From Vibrio ichthyoenteri ATCC 700023 (GTDB taxonomy: Bacteria > Pseudomonadota > Gammaproteobacteria > Enterobacterales > Vibrionaceae), in assembly GCF_000222605.1 (NCBI RefSeq), contig NZ_AFWF01000218.1:1-35305 (forward strand): a stretch of DNA of 35,305 nucleotides, written 5' to 3'. The notes under the pieces are model-generated. The model saw only the letters and a list, made by a program, of their open reading frames with translations, had not been told where the DNA came from and ran no database searches. Below, piece by piece: positions 18,519 to 28,901 of this stretch (position 1 is its first letter; each line of letters begins with the position of its first letter). Position numbers and translations under genes: made by a program.

Positions 18519-19409
18519 TTAATGCACAGTCTTGTCACCACTTTGTGCGTCGATGAACAGTTCTTCTACTTCAGATTCATTGAATGAATATGTTGTGCCA
18601 CAGTAATCACAATGTAAAGATACTGAACCTTCCTCTGCCAAAATGTCATTAATTTCAGTACGATCAACGGTAATAATTGCCGCGCCGCTGCGTTCACGTG
18701 AGCAACCACAGTGGAATACCACTGGTTGAGGTTCAAATAGGCGAACTTTATCTTGGTTGTATAGGCGGTAAAGTAACTCTTGTGCTTCTAGGCCAAATAG
18801 CTCTTCATCTTTTACCGTGTTGGTTAGCTGCTCTAGGTGTTCAAAGTCTTCTGCTGAACCCGTGCCATCAGGCATGATTTGAATCAGCATGCCAGCTGCG
18901 TGTGCTTTGCCGTTTAGTTCACCGGTACGGATCCACAGACGAGTTTTTAGCTGCTCTGAGTTCGCAAAGTAGTTTTCAATTACTTGCGTTAAGTTTTCAC
19001 CTTCTAAGCCAACCACACCTTGGTAGCGTTCGCCTTTTTTCGGTTCAATCGTGATGACTAGGTAACCTTTACCCATCATTTCATGCAAGGTCGCGTTGTC
19101 TGCGATCTCGCCGTTCCAACGAGCGACACCACGGATTTTTTGATCGTGGTCGCCATTGATTACGGCAAGAGAAACCGGGCCATCACCTTGTAGTTGGATG
19201 GTGATCGAACCTTCAAATTTTAACGTTGCAGTTAAAAGAGTGGTTGATACCAGTAGCTCACCCAGCAGTTTTTTCAGTGCAACAGGGTATTCCTTGCTCG
19301 CGATAATTTGTTGGTACGCTTCATCCAATTGCACCATTTCGCCACGTACTGATAGATCTTCAAATAGGTAGCGATTTAAAACGTTGTTTGTGATTACTGT
19401 ATCAGTCAT
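18519..19409 (-). CDS. hslO: Redox-regulated molecular chaperone Hsp33
   Basis: Cytoplasmic holdase chaperone activated by oxidative unfolding (HOCl, H2O2 with heat). It is 296 residues; E. coli Hsp33 has 292. The N-terminal substrate-binding region carries the family segment [18 protein letters not shown]. The C-terminal zinc-redox switch is complete: two cysteines in [10 protein letters not shown] and two in [10 protein letters not shown] bind zinc when reduced. The gene lies 14 bases downstream of hslR, so they form an operon ending at the terminator at 18458-18482. The ATG start is at 19409; the ribosome site is weak. Confidence 0.97.
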   Translation of the reverse strand: MTDTVITNNVLNRYLFEDLSVRGEMVQLDEAYQQIIASKEYPVALKKLLGELLVSTTLLTATLKFEGSITIQLQGDGPVSLAVINGDHDQKIRGVARWNGEIADNATLHEMMGKGYLVITIEPKKGERYQGVVGLEGENLTQVIENYFANSEQLKTRLWIRTGELNGKAHAAGMLIQIMPDGTGSAEDFEHLEQLTNTVKDEELFGLEAQELLYRLYNQDKVRLFEPQPVVFHCGCSRERSGAAIITVDRTEINDILAEEGSVSLHCDYCGTTYSFNESEVEELFIDAQSGDKTVH

Positions 19410-19423
19410 TAGGACAGTCCGGC

Positions 19424-19819
19424 TTATTGATGTTTAAACTTAATGATATCGCGGCGCTGCTTTTTATCAGGGCGGCGTTCAGGGCTTGGGTTATGAGCGT
19501 TCAATTTGCGTTGACGTGCATATTCTTCACGCTTAGCTACACTATCCGCAGTTTCAGAGTAAAGAGTTTGCGCTTCTGGTGCGCCACGACGTTGGCCTGA
19601 AATCTTTTCGATAATGACCGTCTTTTCTTCGTTGGCTTGACGCAAAGTGAGCACCGCACCAAGCTCTACATTCTTACTTGGTTTGCTGCGTTGTCCATTA
19701 TAGTGAACTTTGCCACCATCGACCATATCTCGTGCGATGGAACGCGTTTTGTAAAAGCGCGCAGCCCAAAGCCATTTATCTAATCTTATCGTGTCTGTTG
19801 GGGAACTCATGGCACTCAT
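19424..19819 (-). CDS. hslR: Ribosome-associated heat shock protein Hsp15
   Basis: RNA-binding protein that binds free 50S subunits carrying a stalled nascent chain and helps to recycle them. It is 131 residues; E. coli Hsp15 has 133. An N-terminal S4 domain (about 10-70) contains [22 protein letters not shown] and [21 protein letters not shown] basic C-terminal tail ([20 protein letters not shown]) probably contacts rRNA. Two ATGs are possible, at 19819 (MSAMSSPT) and 19810 (MSSPT). The purine-rich AGAGGG before the first is very close to it, so either could be used. It is co-oriented with hslO and probably heat-inducible; no sigma-32 promoter is asserted. Confidence 0.95.
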   Translation of the reverse strand: MSAMSSPTDTIRLDKWLWAARFYKTRSIARDMVDGGKVHYNGQRSKPSKNVELGAVLTLRQANEEKTVIIEKISGQRRGAPEAQTLYSETADSVAKREEYARQRKLNAHNPSPERRPDKKQRRDIIKFKHQ

Positions 19820-19947
19820 TACCCTCTAACTAGGTGAACTATCGCCCTAACAATGGTGATGTTGTGCCCACTTTTCAAGGTAATGTGTAAAAATAGAGCT
19901 TAAAGGGATTGCGACAGAGCTTTTTTTATATAGAGCCACAATATAGT

Positions 19948-19977
19948 TTGTTAGAATTAAAGTTCGTGGGTTATATA
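19948..19977 (+). promoter_or_regulatory. Possible promoter of the gsp operon
   Basis: TTGTTA (19948-19953) and TATATA (19972-19977) are separated by 18 bases and lie about 70 bases upstream of the gspC start. The match is moderate (4 of 6 bases in the -35). Other AT-rich strings in the 226-bp hslR-gspC gap could serve equally well. Confidence 0.3.
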
Positions 19978-20045
19978 CATATTTTTGTTCGTTTTTATAT
20001 CGCCACTCACTGTCGATATGGACCAATAATCATCAAGGAAATGCA

Positions 20046-20924
20046 GTGAAGCCGTTCAGCTTTAGTTCCCCCTCTTTGCAAAAGTTAATAACCAATCAAG
20101 CGATTTTAAGCACGTGGGTGACGGTCATTCTTTTGCTATCGGCTGCTTGGGTTGCCGGGAAATTAATCTGGTTTCCTTATCAACAAGTCGATATCGTTTC
20201 ATGGCAGCCATCAGCGTCCACTATCGCTGCGGGCACTCAGCAAGATCGCCTTGATTTATCAACACTACAAAATAGCCATCTGTTTGGTCGCTACCAAGCG
20301 GATGTTGTGGCACCAGTAGCAAAACCTAAGCTAGAAGATGCACCTAAGAGCCGCCTGAACGTGGTATTAGTGGGAGTCGTAACCAGTAGCGAATCCAACA
20401 AAAGTTTGGCGGTGGTTGCTAAAAGTGGCAAACAAGCCACTTATGGCGTTAATGAAGTGATTGCGGGCACGCAAGCCAAGCTGATCCAAGTACAGTCTGA
20501 TCGCATTATTGTCGATAACTCTGGTCGTAATGAGACAGTGATGTTGGAAGGGATTAAATATTCAAAACCGACCCAGCAACAAGCAAAGTCAGCGCCAGCC
20601 ACTAGCTTAAACACCAAAGAAAAGCTGGAGCAGATCCGCACGGACATCACGACCGATCCGAAACAAATTTTCCAATACGTTCGCATGTCGCAAATGAAAC
20701 AAGATGGCGAGGTGGTGGGCTACCGTTTAAGTGCCGGTAAGAGCCGCGAGTTGTTCGACGCGGTTGGGCTGAAGAATGGCGATGTGGCGACCCATTTAAA
20801 TGGACAAGATTTACGTAATGCAGCCGCGATGGGTGAGATATTCAACCGTTTGTCGGAGTTAACCGAATTAAATTTAACGGTAGAACGTAATGGGCAACCA
20901 TATGATATCTACATTGAATTATAA
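20046..20924 (+). CDS. gspC: Type II secretion protein GspC (inner-membrane connector)
   Basis: Bitopic inner-membrane protein that links the inner-membrane platform to the secretin and helps to choose substrates. It is 292 residues with a short cytoplasmic tail, a TM helix at about 22-42 (WVTVILLLSAAWVAGKLIW), a periplasmic HR domain (about 80-160, LNVVLVGVVTSSESNKSLAVV) and a C-terminal PDZ-like domain (about 205-292, VVGYRLSAGKSRELFDAVGLKNGDVATHLNGQDL). The start is GTG at 20046, with AAGGAAATGCA upstream; the adjacent ATG at 20041 stops at once. It is the first gene of a twelve-gene operon reading gspC to gspN without a break. Confidence 0.95.
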   Translation: MKPFSFSSPSLQKLITNQAILSTWVTVILLLSAAWVAGKLIWFPYQQVDIVSWQPSASTIAAGTQQDRLDLSTLQNSHLFGRYQADVVAPVAKPKLEDAPKSRLNVVLVGVVTSSESNKSLAVVAKSGKQATYGVNEVIAGTQAKLIQVQSDRIIVDNSGRNETVMLEGIKYSKPTQQQAKSAPATSLNTKEKLEQIRTDITTDPKQIFQYVRMSQMKQDGEVVGYRLSAGKSRELFDAVGLKNGDVATHLNGQDLRNAAAMGEIFNRLSELTELNLTVERNGQPYDIYIEL

Positions 20925-20959
20925 AACGCGCAGACAACATTATCCTTTAGGAGTATCAA

Positions 20960-22987
20960 GTGAAGCATTGGCTTAAGAAAAGCGCATGGCTATTAGCCGC
21001 AACATTAGTGGTTTCTCCAGTAGCGATGGCCAGCGAATATAGCGCCAGCTTTAAGGGCACCGACATTCAAGAGTTTATTAATATTGTTGGTCGAAACTTA
21101 GAAAAAACCATCATTGTTGATCCGTCTGTGCGTGGAAAAATTGATGTCCGTAGCTATGACACCTTGAGTGAAGAGCAGTACTACAGCTTCTTCCTTAATG
21201 TTCTAGAAGTGTACGGTTATGCTGTGATCGAAATGGATAATGGCATTCTTAAAGTGATCAAATCGAAAGATGCCAAAACATCGGCGATCCCAGTCGTGGG
21301 TGATGGCGATGTGAAAGGCGACGAAGTGGTGACTCGCGTCGTCACGGTACGTAACGTTTCGGTACGTGAACTTTCACCGCTGTTGCGTCAGTTGAACGAT
21401 AACGCTGGGGCGGGTAACGTGGTGCACTACGATCCTGCTAACATCATTTTGATTACTGGTCGCGCTGCAGTCGTAAACCGTTTAGCTGACATCATTAAAC
21501 GTGTTGACCAAGCCGGCGATAAAGAAATTGAAGTGGTGGATCTGAAAAATGCATCAGCAGCCGAGATGGTACGAATTGTTGATGCGCTGAACAAAAGCAG
21601 CGACAGTAAAAACACTCCGGGATTCTTACAACCTAAGCTGGTGGCCGATGATCGTACCAACTCAGTGCTGATTTCGGGTGACCCACAGGTACGTAAGCGT
21701 CTGCGTAAACTGATCCAGCAACTCGATGTTGAGATGGCGAGCCGTGGTAATAACCAAGTGGTTTACCTTAAATACGCCAAAGCAGAAGATCTCGTCGATG
21801 TGTTGAAAGGCGTTTCCGACAACCTACAAGCTGAAAAATCGTCAGGCTCTAAAGGTTCTAACTCAAATTCAACCGAAGTAATGATTGCCGCGCACGCGTC
21901 AACCAATGCCTTGGTGATCACCGCGCCACCATCAATCATGACCGCGCTACAGAATGTGATTGCCCAGCTTGATATCCGTCGCGCGCAAGTATTGATTGAA
22001 GCCTTGATTGTTGAAATGGCGGAAGGTGACGGCATCAATCTTGGTGTGCAATGGGGCTCATTAGAAAGTGGAGCTGTAATTCAATATGGCAACACGGGCG
22101 CACCGATTGGCCAAGTGATGGTCGGTTTGGAAGAAGCGAAAGATACTACTGAGAAAAAACCAATTCGCGATAGCGATACTGGCGCAATTAAGTATTACGA
22201 AGAAACCACGGAAAAAGGTGATTACAGCACACTCGCATCGGCTCTGGCGGGCGTTAACGGCGCTGCTGTGAGCATCATGATGGGGGACTGGACAGCACTG
22301 ATCAGCGCTGTATCGACTGACTCGAATTCTAATATTCTGTCTTCGCCAAGTATTACCGTGATGGATAACGGCGAAGCGTCATTCATTGTTGGTGAAGAAG
22401 TGCCGGTACTCACTGGTTCAACGGCGGGTTCCAATAATGACAACCCATTCCAAACCGTTGATCGTAAAGAAGTGGGCATTAAGCTGAAAGTAGTACCTCA
22501 AATCAACGAAGGTAACTCAGTACAACTGAATATTGAGCAAGAAGTGTCAAATGTCTTGGGTGCCAATGGTGCCGTCGATGTGCGTTTTGCCAAGCGTCAG
22601 TTGAATACCTCGGTGATTGTTGAAGATGGTCAGATGATTGTCTTGGGCGGTTTGATTGATGAACGCGCGATGGAAAGTGAATCGAAAGTTCCACTACTGG
22701 GTGATATTCCAGTATTGGGTCACTTGTTCAAATCAACCAGCACGCAGGTAGAGAAGAAGAATCTGATGGTGTTTATTAAACCAACCATCATTCGCGATGG
22801 TGTGACAGCCGATGGCATCACACAGCGCAAATATAACTTTATTCGTGCTGAGCAACTGTTTAAATCGGAACAAGGTTTGAAGTTGATGGATGATAGCCAC
22901 ATTCCGGTTCTGCCTGAATTTGGTCACGATCGTCAACATCCCGCTGAAATACAAGCCTTTATTGATCAAATGGAAAGCGTGCAATGA
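20960..22987 (+). CDS. gspD: Type II secretion secretin GspD
   Basis: Outer-membrane secretin; multiple copies form the channel that releases folded exoproteins. It is 675 residues, close to the V. cholerae EpsD length. A Sec signal peptide (1-24, [23 protein letters not shown]) is followed by the N0 domain ([29 protein letters not shown]), N1-N3 repeats and the secretin core (VLSSPSI-type motif [29 protein letters not shown]; later [14 protein letters not shown] and GGLIDER). A short S-domain at the C-terminus could bind a pilotin. It starts with GTG at 20960 behind TTTAGGAGTATCA. It overlaps gspE by 4 bases (ATGA). Confidence 0.97.
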   Translation: MKHWLKKSAWLLAATLVVSPVAMASEYSASFKGTDIQEFINIVGRNLEKTIIVDPSVRGKIDVRSYDTLSEEQYYSFFLNVLEVYGYAVIEMDNGILKVIKSKDAKTSAIPVVGDGDVKGDEVVTRVVTVRNVSVRELSPLLRQLNDNAGAGNVVHYDPANIILITGRAAVVNRLADIIKRVDQAGDKEIEVVDLKNASAAEMVRIVDALNKSSDSKNTPGFLQPKLVADDRTNSVLISGDPQVRKRLRKLIQQLDVEMASRGNNQVVYLKYAKAEDLVDVLKGVSDNLQAEKSSGSKGSNSNSTEVMIAAHASTNALVITAPPSIMTALQNVIAQLDIRRAQVLIEALIVEMAEGDGINLGVQWGSLESGAVIQYGNTGAPIGQVMVGLEEAKDTTEKKPIRDSDTGAIKYYEETTEKGDYSTLASALAGVNGAAVSIMMGDWTALISAVSTDSNSNILSSPSITVMDNGEASFIVGEEVPVLTGSTAGSNNDNPFQTVDRKEVGIKLKVVPQINEGNSVQLNIEQEVSNVLGANGAVDVRFAKRQLNTSVIVEDGQMIVLGGLIDERAMESESKVPLLGDIPVLGHLFKSTSTQVEKKNLMVFIKPTIIRDGVTADGITQRKYNFIRAEQLFKSEQGLKLMDDSHIPVLPEFGHDRQHPAEIQAFIDQMESVQ

Positions 22988-24477
22988 TTGAACTAGATGC
23001 GGTGCATCTGCATCGCCGCCTACCGTTTGGTTTTGCTAAGCGCTTCAACTTGGTGTTGGAGCAAGAGCCTGCGGGTTTAACATTATTTTATGTTGAGCCG
23101 TTGTCGATTGAAGCGCTGTTAGAAGTTAAACGCACCACTTCAGTCAATTTTGTTGTGCAGGCGGTGAGCAAAGAAAGTTTTGAGAAAAAACTGACCAGCG
23201 CCTATCAGCGAGATTCCTCAGAAGCGCGTCAGTTGATGGAAGACATTGGCGCCGATAGCGACGATTTTTTCTCGCTAGCGGAAGATCTGCCGCACGATGA
23301 AGATTTGTTAGAGTCAGAAGATGATGCGCCGATCATCAAACTGATCAACGCGATGTTAGGTGAAGCGATCAAAGAAGGCGCCTCGGATATTCATATCGAA
23401 ACGTTCGAGAAGAGCTTATCGATTCGTTTCCGCGTTGATGGTGTATTGCGTGATGTGTTGTCACCAAGTCGTAAGCTGGCGCCATTGCTTGTCTCGCGTG
23501 TCAAGGTTATGGCTAAGCTGGATATTGCTGAAAAGCGTGTACCACAAGATGGTCGTATTTCTTTGCGTATCGGTGGCCGAGCAGTGGATGTACGTGTGTC
23601 GACCATGCCATCGTCACACGGTGAGCGTGTGGTAATGCGTTTATTAGATAAAAACGCCACTCGCCTTGATTTGCATAGTCTTGGAATGGAAGCGAAAACT
23701 CATCAACAGTTCCAAGCGATGATTGCGCGACCACACGGAATTATTTTGGTGACGGGCCCAACCGGCTCTGGTAAATCGACTACCTTGTATGCCGGCTTGC
23801 AAGAGATCAACAGCAACGAGCGCAACATCCTGACGGTTGAAGATCCGATCGAATTCGACATCGATGGCATTGGTCAAACACAAGTAAATCCGAAAGTGGA
23901 TATGACCTTTGCTCGTGGTCTGCGTGCGATTTTGCGTCAAGACCCAGATGTGGTGATGGTCGGTGAGATTCGTGATTTAGAAACCGCACAAATCGCGGTA
24001 CAAGCTTCATTGACTGGTCACTTAGTGATGTCGACTCTGCACACCAATACCGCGGTGGGTGCGATTACGCGTCTGCGCGATATGGGCATCGAACCATTTT
24101 TGATCTCATCGTCTTTGCTCGGTGTTTTAGCGCAACGTCTGGTACGTACACTGTGCCCGAGTTGTAAGCAAAGCTACCAAGCAGATGCGGCGCAAAAAGC
24201 GTTGTTTGATGTCAGTGAGCATGAGTCTTTAACGCTTTATAAACCCGCTGGTTGTGAGAAGTGTAACCACAAAGGCTATCGCGGCCGAACTGGTATTTAT
24301 GAGCTATTGGTGGTGAATGAGCAGGTTCAAGAGTTGATTCATAACGAAGCGGGTGAGCAAGCGATGGAAAAATTGGTGCGTCAGCATACCCCATCGATTC
24401 GTAGCGACGGCCTAGCTCGAGTTCGCCAAGGCGTAACATCACTTGAAGAAGTGATGCGAGTAACCAAGGAAGGCTAA
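22984..24477 (+). CDS. gspE: Type II secretion ATPase GspE
   Basis: Cytoplasmic hexameric ATPase that powers pseudopilus assembly; it docks on GspL. It is 497 residues. The N1 region (1-100) binds GspL. The RecA-like core has Walker [16 protein letters not shown], the Asp box [10 protein letters not shown], the Walker B-type [16 protein letters not shown], and the His box [14 protein letters not shown] zinc-binding tetracysteine (CPSCKQ ... [19 protein letters not shown]) lies near 395-430. All key residues are present. It starts within the gspD stop (ATGA) and shares one base with gspF (TAATG), so translation is probably coupled. Confidence 0.98.
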   Translation: MIELDAVHLHRRLPFGFAKRFNLVLEQEPAGLTLFYVEPLSIEALLEVKRTTSVNFVVQAVSKESFEKKLTSAYQRDSSEARQLMEDIGADSDDFFSLAEDLPHDEDLLESEDDAPIIKLINAMLGEAIKEGASDIHIETFEKSLSIRFRVDGVLRDVLSPSRKLAPLLVSRVKVMAKLDIAEKRVPQDGRISLRIGGRAVDVRVSTMPSSHGERVVMRLLDKNATRLDLHSLGMEAKTHQQFQAMIARPHGIILVTGPTGSGKSTTLYAGLQEINSNERNILTVEDPIEFDIDGIGQTQVNPKVDMTFARGLRAILRQDPDVVMVGEIRDLETAQIAVQASLTGHLVMSTLHTNTAVGAITRLRDMGIEPFLISSSLLGVLAQRLVRTLCPSCKQSYQADAAQKALFDVSEHESLTLYKPAGCEKCNHKGYRGRTGIYELLVVNEQVQELIHNEAGEQAMEKLVRQHTPSIRSDGLARVRQGVTSLEEVMRVTKEG

Positions 24478-25706
24478 TGGCGGCGTTCGAATATAAAGCG
24501 CTTAATGCGAAAGGCAAACATCAAAAAGGGGTGATGGAGGGTGACAATGCGCGCCAAGTCCGTTCTCGTCTTAAAGAGCAAGGTTTAGTTCCGATTGATG
24601 TAGTGGCAACGCGTGCTAAGCTGCAAGCCAACATGCAACAAAATGACGCTCTTACCTTTAAGCGCGGTATTAGCACGCCAGATTTGGCACTGATCACTCG
24701 TCAGCTATCTACCTTAGTGCAATCAGGTATGCCGCTGGAAGAGTGTTTGCGCGCAGTGTCTGAGCAAGCAGAAAAACCACGAATTCGTACCATGTTAATG
24801 GCGGTTCGCGCCAAGGTGGTTGAAGGGCATACCTTGGCTGATGGCTTGGGTGATTACCCGCACATCTTTGATGAATTGTTCCGTTCGATGGTTGCGGCAG
24901 GTGAGAAATCCGGTCACCTTGATGGTGTGCTTGAGCGTCTTGCCGACTACGCTGAAAATCGCCAGAAAATGCGCAGTAAATTGCAGCAAGCACTGATCTA
25001 TCCAGTGGTTTTGGTGGTGTTTGCGATCGCCATTGTGGCTTTTTTATTGGCGTCAGTGGTGCCTAAAATTGTCGGCCAATTCGTGCAAATGGGGCAAGAA
25101 TTACCGCTTTCAACGCGCATTTTGATCAGTGCTAGTGAGTTTGTGCAACATTGGTGGATCACCATCGCCATTGTGCTCATTGCTCTGATTTATTTGGTGC
25201 GTTACGCCTTATCAAAACCATCAATACGGTTGAGTTGGCATCGCAAAGTGACGGGAATGCCTGTGATTGGCAAAATCTCCCGCGGCTTAAATACCGCGCG
25301 TTTTGCCCGTACTTTGTCAATTTGTACTTCGAGCGCGATTCCGATTTTGGACGGGATGAATGTCGCGGTTGATGTGATGTCGAATCAGTACGTAAAACAA
25401 CAGGTATTACTGGCTTCTGATCGCGTGCGCGAAGGGGCGAGCCTGCGTAAATCTTTGGATCAAACCAAACTCTTTCCACCGATGATGCTGCATATGATTG
25501 CGTCTGGCGAACAAAGTGGCCAATTGGAAAACATGCTGACACGAGCGGCGGATAACCAAGATGCTAACTTTGAATCGATGGTGAATATTTCGTTGGGGAT
25601 CTTTACCCCATTAATGATTGCTGTATTGGCGGGATTGGTGCTGTTTATTGTAATGGCCACTATGATGCCTATTTTGGAAATGAATAACTTAATGAGCGGC
25701 AAATAA
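24477..25706 (+). CDS. gspF: Type II secretion inner-membrane platform protein GspF
   Basis: Polytopic inner-membrane protein at the centre of the assembly platform, contacting GspE and GspL. It is 409 residues; V. cholerae EpsF has 406. Two repeated cytoplasmic helical domains (LITRQLSTLVQSGMPLEECL and later FARTLSICTSSAIPILDGM) alternate with three TM helices, near 170-190 (VVLVVFAIAIVAFLLASVV), 222-240 and 377-400 (GIFTPLMIAVLAGLVLFIVMA). The start overlaps the gspE stop by one base. Confidence 0.97.
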   Translation: MAAFEYKALNAKGKHQKGVMEGDNARQVRSRLKEQGLVPIDVVATRAKLQANMQQNDALTFKRGISTPDLALITRQLSTLVQSGMPLEECLRAVSEQAEKPRIRTMLMAVRAKVVEGHTLADGLGDYPHIFDELFRSMVAAGEKSGHLDGVLERLADYAENRQKMRSKLQQALIYPVVLVVFAIAIVAFLLASVVPKIVGQFVQMGQELPLSTRILISASEFVQHWWITIAIVLIALIYLVRYALSKPSIRLSWHRKVTGMPVIGKISRGLNTARFARTLSICTSSAIPILDGMNVAVDVMSNQYVKQQVLLASDRVREGASLRKSLDQTKLFPPMMLHMIASGEQSGQLENMLTRAADNQDANFESMVNISLGIFTPLMIAVLAGLVLFIVMATMMPILEMNNLMSGK

Positions 25707-25740
25707 AGCTGATCGAGAAGTGACCTCTTTGGAGACAATA

Positions 25741-26187
25741 ATGAAAAAACAACACAATAAAAAACAGTCAGGTTTCACTCTATTAGAGCTGATGGTCGTG
25801 GTGGTTATTTTGAGTATTTTGGCTAGTGTAGTTGCGCCAAACTTGCTTGGTAGCAAAGACACCGCCGCGCAGAAAAAAGCCACGGTCGATATTAAGGCGT
25901 TGGAAACGGCGCTTGATACCTACAAGCTAAACCATAATGTTTACCCAACGACTGACCAAGGTCTGGAGGCGCTCGTCACTGAGCCTAGCAACCCAACGCC
26001 ACGTAACTACCCGCAAGATGGTTACATTAAGCGTCTGCCACAAGACCCATGGGGTAATGATTACCAATATCTAAGCCCTGGTGATAACGGCAACATTGAT
26101 ATCTTCACTCTAGGAGCGGATGGTCAAGAAGGTGGTGATGGTGTTAATTCCGATGTGGGTAACTGGAATCTACAAGATTTCCAATAA
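25741..26187 (+). CDS. gspG: Type II secretion major pseudopilin GspG
   Basis: Main subunit of the pseudopilus that pushes substrate through the secretin. It is 148 residues. The prepilin leader MKKQHNKKQSG is cut before F12 (FTLLELMVVVVILSILASVVAP), with the conserved E at mature position 5. The globular part contains the calcium-binding loop region seen in family members (DPWGNDYQYLSPGDNGNIDIFTLGADGQEGGDGVNSDVGNW). A longer frame opens with GTG at 25720, but TTTGGAGACAAT precedes the ATG at 25741. It is followed by an 86-base gap with a hairpin (see 26206) before gspH, the only sizeable internal break in the operon after gspF. Confidence 0.97.
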   Translation: MKKQHNKKQSGFTLLELMVVVVILSILASVVAPNLLGSKDTAAQKKATVDIKALETALDTYKLNHNVYPTTDQGLEALVTEPSNPTPRNYPQDGYIKRLPQDPWGNDYQYLSPGDNGNIDIFTLGADGQEGGDGVNSDVGNWNLQDFQ

Positions 26188-26205
26188 CCCCCTCATCGAT
26201 GAGTT

Positions 26206-26223
26206 TGGCGGCGTAAGCCGCCA
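26206..26223 (+). terminator. Intercistronic hairpin between gspG and gspH
   Basis: TGGCGGC (26206-26212) pairs perfectly with GCCGCCA (26217-26223) around a GTAA tetraloop. It is followed by a pyrimidine-rich TTTCTCTCTTC, not a clean T-run. It may act as a weak attenuator or as an mRNA 3'-end stabiliser, keeping the major pseudopilin more abundant than the minor ones. It is not a full terminator in my view. Confidence 0.5.
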
Positions 26224-26282
26224 TTTCTCTCTTCATTGCATCGTTTTTAATGGTTATTGGGTTGTATTAAGTAGTGCTGAGC

Positions 26283-26876
26283 ATGTCGAAAAGTAAAGGC
26301 TTTACCCTTATTGAAGTACTACTAGTGGTCGCTTTGATTGCTATTATGGCTTCAACCGTGGTGTTCTCTTTACCTGATAACAGTCGTGATGAAGCTGAGC
26401 AACAAGCCAAATCACTTTGGTTACGCCTGCAACTATTGAATGAAGAGGCAATGCTTAGTGGCCGTGATTACGGGCTGAGACTTGATCAGGAAAACAACCG
26501 CTATTTTTTACAGCAACTCGCAACGGAAGGTTGGCAGCCATTGCAACTTGATCGTCTGCCTCACGAAACGGAATTAATCGATTCGCTCAAGTTTGAATTT
26601 AGCTTAGGCGGTTCGGCTTGGCAGGATCAAGAACGCCTGTTTAATCCGACATCGCTGTTTGATGAGCAAATGTTTGCCGATGTTGAAGAGAAAAAAGAGC
26701 TGCCGGTACCACAAGTGTTTGTGATGTCGAGTGGTGAAGTGACGCCATTTTCTATTGCCATTTATCCAAGTGGCTCTGAACTAGAGCAGACTGCATGGCA
26801 GGTAGTGGCAAAAGAAAATGGTCAAATCATCTTGTTGCAACCGGGAGAGCAGGAGGAGTCAGCTGATGAACGATAA
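26283..26876 (+). CDS. gspH: Type II secretion minor pseudopilin GspH
   Basis: Minor pseudopilin thought to join the pseudopilus shaft to its tip. It is 197 residues from ATG 26283. The short leader MSKSKG precedes FTLIEVLLVVALIAIMASTVVF, with E5 conserved. The frame can extend to GTG 26274, but the compact leader is typical. The globular domain contains the GspH-like ENNRYFLQQLATEGWQPLQ. It overlaps gspI by 11 bases, and gspI has its own strong ribosome site inside gspH. Confidence 0.93.
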   Translation: MSKSKGFTLIEVLLVVALIAIMASTVVFSLPDNSRDEAEQQAKSLWLRLQLLNEEAMLSGRDYGLRLDQENNRYFLQQLATEGWQPLQLDRLPHETELIDSLKFEFSLGGSAWQDQERLFNPTSLFDEQMFADVEEKKELPVPQVFVMSSGEVTPFSIAIYPSGSELEQTAWQVVAKENGQIILLQPGEQEESADER

Positions 26877-27252
26877 TCGTATCCATCATAAGCGAGTCGT
26901 CAGCAAGCCTCGCGGTTTTACTCTGCTTGAAGTTTTGGTCGCTTTAGCGATCTTTGCAATGTCGGCGATGGCTTTAGTCCGTTCGGTTGGACAGCACATC
27001 AACACCTTGAGTTTTATGGAAGAAAAAGCCTTTGCCGCCATGGTTGTTGATAACCAAATGGCCAAAGTGATGCTCAATCCTGATGGGTTAAAAAAGCAGA
27101 ATGGCCAAGATAAACTCGCAGACAGAACATGGTATTGGAGCGTATCTCCGGTCTCCACTCAAGATAGTCTAATTCGAGCCTTTGATGTTTCAGTGGCGAG
27201 CTCGCAGAAAGGAACGCCGATTTTGACGGTGAGAAGTTATGTCGCGAAGTAA
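26866..27252 (+). CDS. gspI: Type II secretion minor pseudopilin GspI
   Basis: Minor pseudopilin of the tip complex with GspJ and GspK. It is 128 residues. The leader MNDNRIHHKRVVSKPRG is 17 residues long, followed by FTLLEVLVALAIFAMSAMAL. The motif WYWSVSP in the globular part is typical of GspI. The start is fixed by GGAGGAG, 6-12 bases upstream of ATG 26866; an upstream GTG-initiated extension of 16 codons is rejected. It overlaps gspH and gspJ (14 bases), indicating coupled translation. Confidence 0.95.
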   Translation: MNDNRIHHKRVVSKPRGFTLLEVLVALAIFAMSAMALVRSVGQHINTLSFMEEKAFAAMVVDNQMAKVMLNPDGLKKQNGQDKLADRTWYWSVSPVSTQDSLIRAFDVSVASSQKGTPILTVRSYVAK

Positions 27253-27898
27253 TCTATTGAAAAACCAGCGCAAAAAAATCGCTGCTTTTACTTTGATTGA
27301 AGTGCTGGTGGCGATGTCGATTTTTGCTTTTCTTGCCGTTGGTGCTCAGCAGGTTTTGAATCAAATTTATCGTAGTAATGCGATCTCGCAAGAGCGTAGT
27401 GACCGTTTAAAAACCTTGCAGCGTACGCTGGTTTTTATGGATAACGATTTTCGCCAAATGGCGTTACGTCAAATGCGCACCAATGGCGAAGAACCGAATA
27501 CCAAGTTGGTAGAGTGGGGCGATTACTTACTCGACTCCGATGGCAAAGGCGTGATGCTTCCCCGTTCTGGCTGGCACAATCCAGCGCAGCAATTTCCACG
27601 TGGTGAAGTGACTAAGGTGGGATATCGGCTGAAAGACAATCAATTACAGCGCGTTTGGTGGCGCTATGTTGATACACCAACGGCTCAAGAAGGCATGGTG
27701 ATGCCCTTGATTGACCAAGTGGAAACGTTTGATATGCGTTTCTTTGATGGTAAGCAATGGCTCAAGCAATGGGATAAAACCATGGTGCTGCCAAAAGCGG
27801 TGCAAGTGTCACTGACCTTTAGTGACTATGGTGACATTGAGCGTATTTATTTGACCGGTGGTGGCTCGATTGCAGTAGAGGGACGCGATGAAGAATAA
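27239..27898 (+). CDS. gspJ: Type II secretion minor pseudopilin GspJ
   Basis: Minor pseudopilin of the tip complex. It is 219 residues. The leader [16 protein letters not shown] precedes [24 protein letters not shown]. The residue just before the cut is Ala rather than the usual Gly, which is unusual for a type IV prepilin-like protein. The globular domain has the GspJ-type segments [37 protein letters not shown] and RFFDGKQW. It overlaps gspI by 14 bases and gspK by 11 bases. Confidence 0.95.
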   Translation: MSRSNLLKNQRKKIAAFTLIEVLVAMSIFAFLAVGAQQVLNQIYRSNAISQERSDRLKTLQRTLVFMDNDFRQMALRQMRTNGEEPNTKLVEWGDYLLDSDGKGVMLPRSGWHNPAQQFPRGEVTKVGYRLKDNQLQRVWWRYVDTPTAQEGMVMPLIDQVETFDMRFFDGKQWLKQWDKTMVLPKAVQVSLTFSDYGDIERIYLTGGGSIAVEGRDEE

Positions 27899-28901
27899 TC
27901 AACGTGGCGTCGCTTTGTTGGTGGTCTTACTGATTTTAGCTTTGATGACTGCCGTCGCGGCAACGATGTCAGAGCGTTTGTTTGGCCAATTTAAGCGCTC
28001 GTCTAATCAGCTAAATTATCAGCAAGCATACTGGTATAGCATTGGTGCGGAAGCGTTAGCTATTGAAGCTATCGAGCAAAGTTATAAAGACAGCGATACC
28101 ATTAATCTCTCTCAACCATGGGCCTTGGAAGAACAACAATTTCCGCTAGATTATGGCAGTCTGACGGGAAAACTCTTGGATCGCCAAGCTTGTTTCAATA
28201 TCAATGCCTTCGTAAACCTAGAGAACAGTAGTAGTTCAGATACGGCACCGTACTTAGTCACGGTACTGCAAGATCTCTTGAATGAACTGGAGGTCGATAG
28301 CCATGTTGCCGAAGTGGTGGCGCACTCTAGTTGGGAGTTTATCGATACCAATAATAGCGTTAACTCAGTGACTGGCGTGGAAGATAGTCATTATGAATCG
28401 ATGGCTCCGGCATATATGACCGCCAATGGCGTCTTAGCTGAAACGAGCGAATTACGCGCGGTCAATTTGGTTTCTGGTGAGGTGATGAACAAGCTGCAAC
28501 CGTATGTTTGTGCTCTACCGACGGCTGAGTTTCGTTTGAATGTTAATACATTGCCTGCTGAGCAAGCTCCGTTATTGGTCGCGATGTTCGGTAAGCAACT
28601 GAGTGAGAGTGATGCACAAAGTGTGTTAGAAAATCGTCCCTTTGATGGTTGGAGCGATATTGATCAATTTCTTGCTGAGTCACAACTAGCATCACTCAGT
28701 GATGAAGTGAAAAAACGCGCGAAAGCTCACCTTGGTGTCGATAGCGCTTATTTTGAATTGGATGCACGGATAATCGTGGGTGAGTCGCAAGTACGCATTC
28801 GCAGTTTATTAACCAGTGCTAATAGAGAAACCGCAACGGTGATAAGCCGTCGCTTTGGAGGAATCGGTGAGCGAGTACCTAATCGTTCGACTGAGCAATA
28901 A
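27888..28901 (+). CDS. gspK: Type II secretion minor pseudopilin GspK
   Basis: Largest minor pseudopilin, capping the pseudopilus tip. It is 337 residues. The leader MKNNQRG is followed by [24 protein letters not shown]. Instead of Phe, the first mature residue is Val, and the Glu5 equivalent is absent; both are normal in GspK. The large insert domain (about 60-300) contains [10 protein letters not shown] and the SAM-like region [17 protein letters not shown]. It overlaps gspL by 35 bases, since gspL starts inside its C-terminus. Confidence 0.95.
   Translation: MKNNQRGVALLVVLLILALMTAVAATMSERLFGQFKRSSNQLNYQQAYWYSIGAEALAIEAIEQSYKDSDTINLSQPWALEEQQFPLDYGSLTGKLLDRQACFNINAFVNLENSSSSDTAPYLVTVLQDLLNELEVDSHVAEVVAHSSWEFIDTNNSVNSVTGVEDSHYESMAPAYMTANGVLAETSELRAVNLVSGEVMNKLQPYVCALPTAEFRLNVNTLPAEQAPLLVAMFGKQLSESDAQSVLENRPFDGWSDIDQFLAESQLASLSDEVKKRAKAHLGVDSAYFELDARIIVGESQVRIRSLLTSANRETATVISRRFGGIGERVPNRSTEQ

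Noticed and set aside
25177-25542. 121-codon minus-strand open frame inside gspF
   Set aside because: It is antisense to a well-conserved gene with intact family motifs, and its translation has no recognisable features.
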